DNA from: Zanthoxylum bungeanum
Taxonomy: Eukaryota; Streptophyta; Magnoliopsida; Sapindales; Rutaceae
NCBI GenBank assembly: GCA_019454045.1
Contig: SKCR01015050.1
Span: forward strand, 1 to 64,000
Length of the DNA: 64,000 nucleotides
Reading direction: 5' to 3'
The translations under genes were made by a program, and so were the position numbers. This document shows positions 35,819 to 47,224 of the stretch, piece after piece (the first letter of the stretch is position 1; every line of letters begins with the position of its first letter). The notes beneath the pieces are model-generated. The model worked only from the letters and a program-made list of their open reading frames with translations. It did not search any database and had not been told where the DNA came from.

Positions 35819-36640
35819 TCAGTTTGGCTTGAATCGACTGATGTACTGGATTTTCTCGAGGAAGGCTCTAACTTCTTTCTCCGTCTTCGGCGCATGCATC
35901 TCAGTAATCGCTTTGATCTTCTCAGAGTCTACTTCTTTTCCTCTTATTCCTACCGTATGTCCTAACAGCTTTCCCGATGTTACCATGAACACACATTTCT
36001 TGGGATTTAGTCGCAGGTTGTATTTTTCGACTCTCTGAAGGAATTTCTCTAACACTTCTATGTGTCCGCTTCTCGTCTCTAACTTCACCATCATGTCATC
36101 AACGTATACTTCGATCTCTTTATGCATCAAGTCATGGAATAACATAATGGCCATTCGTTGATAAGTGGCTCCCGCATTCTTGAGCTCAAACGGCATAGCT
36201 TTGTAACAATATGTGCCCCACTCGGTGACAAATGTAGTCTTATGCTTATCTTCTTCAGCCATAAGGACCTGATTGTGTCCCGAGAACCCATATGCGAATG
36301 AGCACATGGAATATAAAGCCGCGCTATCCACCAGTGCGTCTATATGGGGTAAAGGAAAATCATCATTTGGGCAAACTTTGTTAAGGTCTCTATAGTCTAC
36401 GCACATTCTGACCTTCCCATACTTCTTCGGCACCGGTACAATGTTCGCTAACCACTCGGGGTACTTCACTACTTCTATAAATCCCACGTCTATCTACTTC
36501 TTAACTTCTTCTCTAACCTTTTCGGCCCACTCAGGTCTCATCCTTTGGAGCTTATGCTTTACCGGTCTCGTGCTCGGATAAGTTGGTATTGCGTGTTGGG
36601 TGATACTTCTATCTACTATGGGCATGTCCTCGTAGGACCA
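35819..36640 (-). pseudogene. Tat reverse transcriptase
   Basis: A 222-residue frame with NIVPVPKKYGKVRMCVDYRD, the LNKVCPNDDFPLPHID region, FELKNAGATYQRMA and the catalytic VYVDDMMVK. Motif A, normally F-M-D-G-F-S-G, reads FAYGFSG, so the first catalytic Asp is Tyr (codon at 36290-36292). One stop separates the N-terminal part (MRPEWAEKVREEVKK). RT copies element RNA into DNA; loss of the motif A Asp should abolish activity. Confidence 0.92.
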
Positions 36641-36673
36641 AGCGAATACCTTAGCATATTTGATTAACATTTC

Positions 36674-37987
36674 CTATAATTCCTTTCGTTCTTCAGAGGT
36701 AACCTCACTCGCAATTAGAATTTCTTTGGGGCTTTCAGGAGTACCAAGGTTAAATGCGTTTGTTTTGGTTGAGTTAATGTCAAATATGCTCAAGGTCGTG
36801 CAAGTTAAAAGGAAGAGATTCAGGCAAGTAAGCAAAATGAATGTCTTTATTATTAGCGAATGCGGGAGTAAAATCAATAAATCAAAGAAATAAACATCTT
36901 CGTCGTCCGCTGTCTTGCCTTCCTCGGTCTCCTTGTTCTCCTCGAACGTCAGGCTCTCTAGCTGCATCAGTTCCTCTTCCCACTTATCTTCCTCTTTTGC
37001 AACTTCTTCTGCTAGCGGCTCCTTGCCCATCACGTCCTGGAAGATCTCAAATCCTGGTACCATGATCCCATTGACTTCCACTGGTTCAAGCTCTCCTTGG
37101 TACCCCGTAGCCTTCATGAAGTATTCTATCAGCTTCATCTCTTTCTTCTTAGTCTTTGGCTTATCCTCGTCGGACTTGTATCCCAATCCTCTCCTGGTGG
37201 TCTGCCCCTTGAAGTCCGGTAGTACTCCTCCAATACTCGAACCTGTGCCCGGCTCGAACTTCATCTTCTCCATGATAGCTACCTTAGGATCCACCCACTC
37301 CTCAAAGCTTGCCGCCACTTGGAACCTCGTGAAAGGATGTATCTCCAAGGCGGCTACAGCATTGTCTATCTCAGCTCTAATGGTGACAATCTCCCCTCCA
37401 TACGGAAACTTAATGACCTGTTGCAAAGTGCACGCCCCCAAGCTTGTGAAACCATGGCCTCCCCAATAGCAAAGCAAAAGTGGCCGGGATATCAAGCACC
37501 GTGAATTCAACCTCATCCTCAATCGGACCAACTTTGACTACCGCAGCAAAGGTGCCCTCTACTCCCCGCTTACTATCATCATACGCCTTGATAGTCATGT
37601 TAGAGGGACTCAAATCTGTCGCCTTCAGACCCAACCTCGACAAAATCTTCAAAGGGCACAGATTGATCCATCATCCACCATCACACAAGATGTCCTATTT
37701 CCCTTCACTTCCGCTCTTATGAACAGTGGCCTATTGTGATCTCTTCCCTCCAACGGGAGTTCCTCCTCAGAAAATGTTATCACCTGCAAAGCTTCATTCT
37801 GTACCGACCCTACGAAAATTTCGGGGTTGGCATCCTCTGGTACCACTATCTTACTCAAAGCCTTAACCATGGCGCGCCTGTGCTCATGAGATGCACACAA
37901 TAACTTCCAAATGCTCACTTGTGCTCGCGTCTTCTTCAACTGACGCAGCACTATATCTCCTTCAGCATTATCCGCATTCTCTGCCAT
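36674..37987 (-). pseudogene. Tat protease and protease-RT linker
   Basis: The protease active-site stretch reads VMVDDGSICAL (37649 region). A frameshift follows, then ILSRLGLKATDLSPSNMTIK and the flap-side motif LLGRPWFHKLGG (37410-37652), another frameshift, then QVIKFPYGGEIVTIRAE. The linker is Glu/Lys-rich. Protease would cut the polyprotein; here at least two frameshifts break it. Confidence 0.85.
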
Positions 37988-37999
37988 TCTCTGCCTTCT

Positions 38000-39454
38000 G
38001 CCAACACTTCCTTGCCTTTCTCCGCTACATCACCGTAAAAACACCCACTGTGTGTCATCCCCTTCACCTCCTCTTCATCACTGCTCGAGAAGTTCTGCCA
38101 GAAATTCTTCCCATGCTCCGTCTCATCTTCACTACTGCTATCCCAAATCCCCAGGCAAAAGGCTTGGCGGTCAAAGGTTTGGAGGAAAAGGCTTTCGGGT
38201 AGGCCGGAGCTAATCATGTAGATGGGTGGTGGAACAAAGTGATAGTTGGGTAGGGGGTTTCTCTATGTGTTAGGTTGTTCTTTTTCTGTGTCGGGTATTT
38301 TATGGGAGTCAATGAGGTCTTAGATTTCATGCCTGAGGCGGGCACAGTTATCGGTGTCATGGCCTTTTTACTGGTGGTAATGGCAATATAGGTTCATATT
38401 GAGGTATGGTGGTGGAGGATTTGGAAGTGGTCTAGCTTCTAGGGGTTTTAGGAGTCCATGTCTCTTCAACTTCTCAAGCACCTTAGACAAAGGCTCATAG
38501 GTTAGAAAATCGCATGTTCCTGATGGCGACAACTTCAGCAGAAGCAGACATGGTTCCTGAAGGCCCCTCAATAGTCCTCCTATTCAGGCCATAAAACTTC
38601 CTATTCTCATCTTCTTCCTCCTCAATATACATAATAGTCTCCCTCAACTGTCAAAAATCGCCAATCATAGATGTCATCCTCCTCAGCTTGCCGTAAATAG
38701 AGGGCTTAGTACCCTTGATGATCATATTGATCTGGTCCTTCTCCGAGGGCCGAATCTGCATCTTCAAATGTTGGCTCCTCCAACGATCTACATAATCCTT
38801 GAAGCTCTCCTCTGGCTTCTGTTTGGTATTCTCTAAGTCGCGGAGTGACAAGTCGATCTCCAAATCTGTGACATACTGATTCAGAAAGGCCTCCGCCAAT
38901 GCCCTCCAATCATCCTTGACCTTCCTCTCCAGGCCGTGATACCACACCACGGGTGCCCCCTCAAGTGACATCCCGAACATCTTCTGAACCTGACACTTCG
39001 ATAGACCTACCGAACTCATCACAGAAACATACTATCGGATATGGACCCTCGGATCCCCGTTCCCGTTGAACTTGGCTATGTCGGGCATCTTGAACTGAGA
39101 AGGCAGCTGCTCCTCAAAATTCATTGCCTCGTAGTCTAGAAAATCTTCATGCTTACCCCTCATCTTGCAGGTAACTGACTTTACCGTATCCTTGAGTTTC
39201 TGTAATTTTGCCTGAGACCCGGCTACCCTTCCCGCGGCATACTCAGCCATGTCATCGTCAAAAATAGGGATCTCATCACTCATCCTGATCGGAGGCTCTT
39301 CACGCCTGACATTATCAGAGCTTCTTGCCCCTTCTGCGCGGGGCACTGCCATATTGTCCACAACGGTTGTCAAAGCTTGTAACTGCTCGGTAATCTTGGT
39401 GAGATTAGTTTCCAACTGATCCATGCGAGAACCCTCATTATCTGACTCACTCAT
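38000..39454 (-). pseudogene. Tat gag
   Basis: The start MSESDNEGSRMDQLETN at 39454 leads into a coiled coil (LTKITEQLQALTTVVDNMA). A frame break at about 39030 is followed by the gag core MFGMSLEGAPVVWYHGLERK, then RALAEAFLNQYV and ESFKDYVDRWRSQ (38651-39022). Further on (38344-38386) a CHYHQ-stop-KGHDTDNC stretch keeps the CX2HX4HX4C spacing of Tat gag knuckles, with a stop inside. At least three breaks. The frame is open upstream of 39454; I chose this Met because the older Tat copy has the equivalent one. Confidence 0.82.
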
Positions 39455-40860
39455 GTTCGCTAACGGTCTTTTGATGAGTCTTTCTTCCTCTCTAACCCAA
39501 CAGAAATCTATGGCGGCTTTAAAACTACGAGTTAGCATGGTATATGTAAGCGTGCGATGCATGGAATAAATAAAACACGTGAGGTAATCAAACATAATAT
39601 ATCATTTCGACCTTATTTCTCCCACACTCGTGGTAAGCCTATTTTTGGTTCTAAGTATGGCTTATTCTATGCACCGATGTAAGGTACACAAAATCGCTTT
39701 CTCCTATGCTACGGGGTGAACTTTGGTCGCTTTTGTCCCTTTCCAGCGGTAAAAGACAAAGACCGCCCATTTACAACATGGACTAAGTCGAATTATGAGA
39801 TCATGCCATTGTCTAGAAACGAAGAATTGGGCTTTCAACAACCGTGGTCATGGGATGAACTTAGAAGCGTCCAAAAGTATACAAATATGTCGTAACAATG
39901 CGTATCATTTCTAGATAAAAGCCAGTGCGGATATCGAACTCATGCTTCTAGCATATTTGGATCATGTTTGGATTTTATAAGCCCATCAAGGTTTTCATAC
40001 AAGTTAGCCCATTATCATTTTAAAGCATTCAATCATATTATTGCGAGGTGTAAACTTGTCCCAGTTGAAAAAGGCCCAACGAGTTTACACTTTTGCAATA
40101 ACGTGGCTAAACAACTTCAAATGATAGGGGGCCCAAACACAAAGTGGCCCATCGGCATTTTAAAAGCTTTTGGCCCAATTGTCATAAGACACAAACTCGT
40201 CCCAGTTTAAATGGCCCAACAAGTTCATATCTCATGACAAGAAGTCCAACTGAATCCAAATGATGATGGTCCCAAACACAACCATGAAAGGGTGGCTTCT
40301 ATAGGTCGTACAACTATGGTTCACATGCGGGTTTATAGAAGTATGGATAAAGGCTCCCGCTGGCGAAGGATTAGACACAACTAGGTCTCCACACTCAAGG
40401 GTTCGAGCGACCAAGTGAGCACACCTTTTTTTATACCCTAAGGTACGTGCCAACGAGTAATGATACCATATAACGATCCACCGCTACAAACGAAAAAACT
40501 TCACGATACATGAATAACTGTCAAATGGATTCCTCTATCTAAAATTTCTCAGAGGGGGGGTGGAGTGAACTCTCTTAAATACCCTTGCCTCTTAGGCTCT
40601 TATCGCCTTGGTGACAGGAATAAACAATAGATCCTCCAAATTAGTCCATCACTTTAAATATACTCTAAGGTAAGCTTCGATTAAATGATTATCTAGATGT
40701 CTTCACAACTTTTCCTTTTGGCTATAAAAAGGTAGTGAGTGAAGGAAGACACCAAATCATTATCTAACTATAATAATACCTTTGGTTAAATCAACTTTAG
40801 ACAAGGTTAACTAAAGAAAAAATCACAAACATTACAAGACATTATTTCGGGGCCGATTCT
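39455..40860 (-). other. Leader between PBS and gag of Tat element
   Basis: Long untranslated leader with no recognised gene. A similar leader is found at about 46060-47204 in the older Tat copy, with shared phrases such as gtgtaaacttgtccca. Confidence 0.6.
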
Positions 40861-40863
40861 CTA

Positions 40864-40881
40864 TCCCCAGTGGAGTCGCCA
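40864..40881 (-). other. PBS of Tat element (tRNA-Arg type)
   Basis: TGGCGACTCCACTGGGGA on minus, three bases from the LTR end. It fits the 3' end of plant tRNA-Arg, the primer reported for Ogre/Tat elements. Confidence 0.8.
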
Positions 40882-40884
40882 TAC

Positions 40885-43800
40885 TGTAGAACACAGAAGT
40901 GGACGACGCTGTCCGGGCTCACGGCCCGGTCGGGAGTACGAAGTAGCCCGTGTGGACTAAACCAAAGAAATAAGATGGAGTCGCCACCCAGTGTGAACTG
41001 GGAAATGATTTAAGGCCGCACTCACCCCTCGCAAGGGAAGACCTCAAACTGTTGGGTTCGGAATGGTCCCTTACTTATGCCAATTGTAATGAAAGGATTT
41101 ATGCAATAATATAACCAAGTCTTATATAACACATGCAAGATAATGTAATCAACACACAAGATTGCACACCCATAATCGTAAATAGAAAATGAAGACAAAA
41201 TACATAATTCATAAGCGTATTAAACGATGAAGCGCAATAGTGTAACTAATAACAACTATAAAGGCATTAATAATAAAAGCGAGCACACAATCTCATGAAC
41301 ATATCAAATAAATAAATGCGGAAACATAAATAATTAATAACGGTAAAAGCGTCAATAATGAAATGGTATGGTTAATTATGTAATGTGAAAGAAATGACTA
41401 AATAAGCAAACATACACGAAATATAAGGAAAAAAAGTCGATCTACTGCATGCACGTTCGTGAAACGTTTGATAACGCGTTCGAACGATAAACAGAATGCA
41501 TGCGTTCGAGTAGGGTTTGAGAACGCGTTCGAACGGTAAACATAATGCATGCGTTCGAGTAGCGTTTGATAATGCGTTCGAATGAGATTACCAAAGTGGT
41601 ATCTAAAATGACATGAAAACTTGTATGAGTGTTGCTCAAGCGGTACGTGGAGTTGTATCCCAAGTATAGACCGCACTACCATCCATTCGGATTCGTCTAC
41701 GGAATTTATGTCTGGGTTTCCATCCAATATACCGTTAGAAGAGAACACTCAAACATAAACATGGCACGAATGCAAAAATGAAAATATGTAAAACAACCAA
41801 AACAAAGATGGATAGCAAAGTCAATAGGAGAAGGCCGCAACAAAATATTGTGGTAAAGGTAACCTTTTAGGCTTTTTCTCCCTCAAATAGAGGACCTTTA
41901 AACCAACGTGATTAGCCCATGCGCATCAAGCAACAATGCATGAACAAACAAGGAAATAATATGCGAAAAGTAAATAACGGACTAAAAAGGCGCGGCAAAA
42001 TATTGTGGCAAATATAGTCTTTTAGGCTTTTTCTCCCTCAAATAGAGGACCTTTAAACCAACGTAATTAGCCCATGCGCACTAAATAGCAATGCATAATT
42101 AAATAAGAGAGATACGACCAAGGCCGACATCTATATGGGATCTCGTATGCCCGATTAAACATATTTCACATTCAATCAAGCATACCTCATCCGGCACGGT
42201 AAAACATCATGGTAAAGGTAGCCTTTAGGCTTTTATCCCTCAAACAGAGGACCTTTAATCTGACGTGATTAGCCCATGCGCACTAGATTAGTAATGCATA
42301 AAAAAAAATGAAATAATATGCGGAAAGTAAAGGTAGTAATAGAAATAAAAAAAATGGCGCGGTTAACTATTGTGGTAAATGTAGACTTTTAGGCTTTTTC
42401 CCTCGAATAGAGGACCTTTACCAACGTAATTAGCCCATGCACATCAAGTAAAAAATGCATAGAAAATAAATAAAGCAATAATATGGGACCTCGTATGCCT
42501 GATTGAACATATCTCACGTTCAATCAAACGTACTTCGTCCGACGCGGCAAAACATCGCGGTAAAGGTAGCCTTTTGACTTTTCCCTTAAATGGAGGACCT
42601 TTAATCCAACGTAATTAGCCCATGCGCACTAGATCAACAATACATGAATAAACAAAGAAATAATATACGGAAAGTAGATAACGGAATAATAAAAGGCGCG
42701 GCAAAATATTATGGTAAATGTAGCCTTTTAGGCTTTTTCTCCTTCCAATAGAGGACCTTTAAACCAACGTAATTAACCCATACGCATCAAGTAACAATGC
42801 ATGAACAAGGAAAAAATGCATAGAAAATAAAAGGCAGAACAATGAACATGAAATTAAATACCAAAATGAAACACGTGCTTGAAAGTTCCTCAAGCGGTAC
42901 GTGGAGTTGTATCCTAAGTACAGACTGCACTACCATCCATTCGGATTCGGCTACGGAATTTACGTCTGGGTTTCCATCCGATATACCGCAAGGGATAGCA
43001 CTCAACCATCAATCCAACATAAATGAAACCATACGTAAAACACAACGATGCATGCAAATGATCGACAAAGAATAACTGAAAAGATAGATAATAAAAAAGG
43101 GGCCCTCAGGTCTTACCTTATAAGATGCTCCTCGGATGCGCGTTACGTCATCGCCGGAAGGGTTAATGCTCCGTTATTTTTTTGGTTTGCCGCTGCTTTG
43201 GATGGCCGTTTCCGCTGTTTTCCTACTATATTTCCTTGCAATTTCAGTGTTTTGTCTCAGTTTCTTCACTATTTTGGAACGACTTTGCTGCTAGTTTGGG
43301 GTATTATTTTTGGTGAAATAGGGGACTGTTTTAGGGTTATTATGGGTGGTCTGGCTCATGGTTTTTGGGGTGTTATTTGTTGATTTTTTGGGGAGTGAAC
43401 AGATTACTGTCGAGAGGATATTGGCTGACTTTTGAAGGGCGTCTTTAGTTTATGTGGGCTACATGTTGAATGAGAAGGTTGTGTGTCTTTGTGGATTGAG
43501 GGGCGTTAGTGGGCGTGATGGCAGTTTGTACGTGGCAGTGGCGAGTGGCGTGAATCTTGGTGGGTTGTAGTTGTTGAAAGGTTTATTTTGTTGATTTGTG
43601 AGGGCTGCGTGAGGAGAGGAGATCCGTGTTGAGTGGGGGCTGAGTGTGTTGTTCGCATGGAGAGTTTGCTTAGGGGACGATGTGGCTGTTGAAGGGTTTA
43701 TGTGTATATTTTGTTTGATTTTTGTTGTATTGTGAGGTCTTTTGTTGATTTGCTTATGGGTTATTGGTCTGCTTTGTGAGTTGGCTACGTGAGGGGTGAG

Positions 43801-44477
43801 GGTTGTCGAATGATAGAGAGCAGGGTCGTGAGCAGTGTCTAGGGTTTTTTAGAGAGAGATGCGAGATGGAGAGAGAGCCAAGGGAGAGAGAGAGCCAAGC
43901 GAGAGTGTCTAAGAGGAATAGGGTTGGCATAGGTCTCTTTATATAGTTGTGCACTAGGGTTTGCTTGTGCATGGGATCTTCAAACAAGGAAACAAAATCA
44001 AGTAAAATGGGATGTATTTAATTAATTTAAAAAAGGAAACAAATTTGTGTAATTTTGGTGGGGAATATCTTTAAATTGGTAGGTGATTTATTTAATTTAG
44101 GAATGGCATTTATTTAAATTTGATTGGATTTAATTTAATTTAGACATGTGTTTTAGATGTTCAATATTTTTGGATTGGGCTTTGGTGGGCCTTGGGCGTG
44201 TGGCTTGGTTCTTTGGTGGGCTTGGGCGTGTGGTTTGGTTCTTTGGGCTTAGGCGTGTGGCTTGGTGTGGGTTGCGTGGATTTTGGGCTGAGCCTAATAG
44301 TTAAAACATAGATTAATCGAGCGAACCCAAGGCTAGACAAACGAATTAAATTGGCAATGTATTTATTTCTTGAATTTTCCCTTCCGACGTCCGTTTCCCG
44401 CGACTTCCACAACTTATCGGGTAGTGCCTCCATTCGAGGCTCATCATCGGGCTTCATGCAAAAATACAGTGTCTACA
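40885..44477 (-). repeat. 5' LTR of the 17.1-kb Tat element
   Basis: 3593 bp, on minus TGTAGACACTG ... TTCTACA. It lacks the PMT segment; instead a 34-bp stretch (cccaaggctagac ...) lies at about 44325-44358. Contains the six-unit array (41835-42810), TATA (43938-43945) and splice-donor-like motif (43101-43109). Confidence 0.88.
43938..43945 (-). promoter_or_regulatory. TATA box of Tat 5' LTR
   Basis: TATATAAA on minus, the expected promoter of the full element. Confidence 0.55.
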
Positions 44478-45084
44478 AGTTGCTTGTCCTCATTCTCGAG
44501 GTTTTTCTCCATTCCCGGATTGCCATTCCTGGTTTGCTCGTCCTCATTCCCGAGGAGTTGCTCGTCCTCATTCCCGAGATTATTCTTCATTCTCGGAGTT
44601 GCTCGTCCTCAACACTTTTTCTTTTTCTTCAAAGCCTGCAAACATAAAACAAAAATTGTGTGTATGCGACATATATGCATGGATGCATTCCCTATTCCGA
44701 TGGGTTTTCTTTGTCCTATTGGCTTCATGTCATCCTTGGTTAGGCATTCCTTGTGCTAGAGGGTTTTCCTTCACCCCTTTAGGGATCCTCTTAGCCATTG
44801 GTGCCCTTTGCCTATGAAAAGTCTTTGGTCGTCCCCTTGGCCTGCTTACAGTTTCCTTCTGCCTATTCTCCTCCACTGATTGCTCAGTTCTCTTTGGTCT
44901 CATGGCTCAAGATCCCATCGTGTCCCTTATTCGCGGGGGTGGTAGATTGGTCGCCCTCAGACCTGGCTCAACTTTTTGCTCTTCGTTACCTGCACTGGAT
45001 CAAGGTGGATTACGCCTTTGTGAAATCGGCCTCATCCTTTTGGGATCATGTCTTCTGATTCTCAGGTTCTAAATGTGCCCACTC

Positions 45085-45165
45085 CATGAAATTAGACTTC
45101 ATTGTCCGTCACTATGTGATGTGGCATTCCGTATCGACATACTATATTACGGGCTATGAAATAGT
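45085..45165 (-). pseudogene. Integrase stub in older Tat
   Basis: Minus frame FIARNIVCRYGMPHHIVTDN matches the inner element's integrase around the second catalytic Asp. It is fused on one side to the shared 3' module. Confidence 0.75.
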
Positions 45166-45895
45166 CCCAATAATTAAACAAATTATTGTCCTCAAAGAAT
45201 GTCCAGTAATGAAACCAGAGAACCTTCAAAACACTCAATGCAGCTCAAATCCAAGTCTTTGAACAATTCATTTAAGCCAGACTCACAGTGTGTGTATGTG
45301 CAAAGGTTCATTTACAGCTTGATTACTAGGTAAGCCAACTCGATGATTTCATTTCAAAAATTGGGATTTATGGGTCAAACCAACCTAGGTATCTCAATTA
45401 TGCTATGCAGTTGCTTTTTCTATGCTCAATATGGTATGATTTTCTTTTTCTTTTCTTTTTTCTCTTTTTTTTCAACACACCTACCTTTTAAGGTAATATT
45501 TCTCCTCATGATGGTCCTAATACTCGCCCAAGGGTAGCTTCACGCTTATCGGTTATAGGTGGTTTAACTTTTTTCTTTAGAGACTTTTCTTTTATTTTCA
45601 ACCATACAACACATCATAACACAAGCAAATCGGGATAGACATCTAAGCAAACGGTCATTTATCGACCTGCAATTTCTTCAACTAGTCAGCTTGCCAACTA
45701 CTCAAGTTTTCACTGCTAGAAACATATAATTAAGTGCTTACGAGTCAAACATAGATCAACTACTCAAAGTATCAGATAAAAGTACATCAAGAACTTTTCG
45801 TTTCTAAGATTTCACCCTAAAGTAAAGAATTTCATCATTGGACTTATGCTTAACTATTAGGGACTAGAAACAAACAAAATTTTTTCAACTGAAGG
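45160..45895 (-). repeat. Shared 3' module, copy 2
   Basis: Parallel to 32398-33100 and 49845-50600, with the same landmarks (gggtagcttcacgcttatc, cggtcattt, ataattaagtgctta). Confidence 0.75.
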
Positions 45896-46059
45896 CCCCC
45901 CAATGGTCTTTCTATTCTGGCTGTAAATTTTTCTGTTCTTGTGCGGGGTGCTGTTAGACTGGCCGCAGCGTTGGACAAAGCTTGTAGTTACTCCGTAATT
46001 TTGGTGATGTTGGTCTCCAATTGATCCATGCGGGAACCTTCACTGTCTGACGCATCCAT
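45893..46059 (-). pseudogene. Gag N-terminal stub in older Tat
   Basis: MDASDSEGSRMDQLETNITK, a stop, then LQALSNAAASL, equal to the inner gag start. It jumps to RKTIGGPS, which matches the inner gag ~760 bp further on, so an internal deletion is clear. Confidence 0.75.
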
Positions 46060-47204
46060 GGTTGCTAACTTTTCTTGATAAGTCTTCATTTTTCTCTAAT
46101 CCAACGGATTTCTATGATGTCTTTTAAGACAAGGTGTTAGCATGATGCGTGTATGCATGAGATGCATGTGGTTATCAAAACAGCATATATCCTTCCGACC
46201 TTATTCCTCCCACACTTGTGGTAAGTCCATTTATGTCCTAGGTATGGCTTATTTTATGCACCAATGTGGGGTACACAAAATCGTTCTCTCCTACGCTACA
46301 TGGGATGAATCTTGGCTACCTCAGTCCCTTTCCATCGGTAAAAGACAAAGACCGCCCATTTATAAAATTGACTAAGCCTATTATGGGGATCGTGCCATTG
46401 TATAGAAATGACGAATTGGGCCCTCGGTAATCACGGTTGTAGCGCGGATGGACTTGGAGATATCCAATAATATACAAATATGCCATAACAAGGCGTATCT
46501 GTCCTGGATGAAAGCTAATGCGGATATCGAACTCATGCATCTGGCATATTCGGATCATGTTTGGACCTTCTAAGCCCATCAAGGTTTTCATACAAGTTAG
46601 CTCGTTATCATTTTTAAGCATTCAATCAGATTATCGCGAGGTGTAAACTTGTCCCAATTGAAAAGGCCCAACAGGTTTACACTTTTGCGATAAAGTGGCT
46701 ACATAACTTCAAATGATAGGGGGCCCAAACACAAGGTAACCCATCGTCACTTTAAAAACTTTCGGCCCACCATCATAAAATACAAACTCGTCCTAGTTTA
46801 AGTGGCCCAATAAGTTTGTATCCTATGACAAGGGGTCCAAATGGATCCAAATGATAATAGTCCCAAACACAAGCATAGGGATAGCTTCTATAGGACATAT
46901 AACTATGGTTCATATGTGGGCTTACAAGGGTATGGATAAGGCTCTCATCGGGCGAAGAGTTACCCACAACTAGGTCTCCCCACTCAAGGGTTCGAGCGAC
47001 CAAGTAAGCGCCTTTTTTATACCCTAGGGTACGTGCCAACAAGTGATGGTTATCATCACATAACGATTCGTCGCCTTGAGTGAAAGTGACTTCACGATAC
47101 AAAAAGCCATCAGGGTAAGAAGGGTATGTAAAATATATGAGACATAGGTAACCAAAGCCAAAGCCACGGACACTACAAGGCATTATTTCTGGGCCGATTT
47201 TCTA

Positions 47205-47224
47205 TCCCTAGTGAGATGTCATCT
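47205..47224 (-). other. Decayed PBS of older Tat
   Basis: tgacatctcactagggata on minus against tggcgactccactggggat; position and length fit. Confidence 0.5.

Larger units (their letters stand above)
27357..44477 (-). mobile_element. Full-structure Tat-lineage Ty3/gypsy retrotransposon (17.1 kb)
   Basis: LTR 40885-44477, PBS of tRNA-Arg type, gag, protease, RT, RNase H, second (archaeal-type) RNase H, integrase, repeat-rich 3' region, PPT, LTR 27357-31811, with a 5-bp duplication. The second RNase H between RNase H and integrase is diagnostic of Tat/Ogre-type elements. Every domain carries stops or frameshifts, and RT has lost a catalytic Asp, so the copy cannot move by itself. It sits inside an older Tat relative. 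Confidence 0.9.
44478..47204 (-). mobile_element. Older Tat element, deleted interior
   Basis: On minus: leader (about 47204-46060), a gag N-terminal stub, then directly the shared 3' module (45895-45160), a short integrase stub, and 3'-region repeats (44478-44640). Protease, RT, both RNases H and most of integrase are gone. The 17.1-kb Tat element splits its 3' region. Confidence 0.75.

Noticed and set aside
35819..36487. Possible pararetrovirus RT
   Set aside because: Integrase, archaeal-type RNase H, LTRs and a tRNA-Arg-type PBS identify a Tat retrotransposon.
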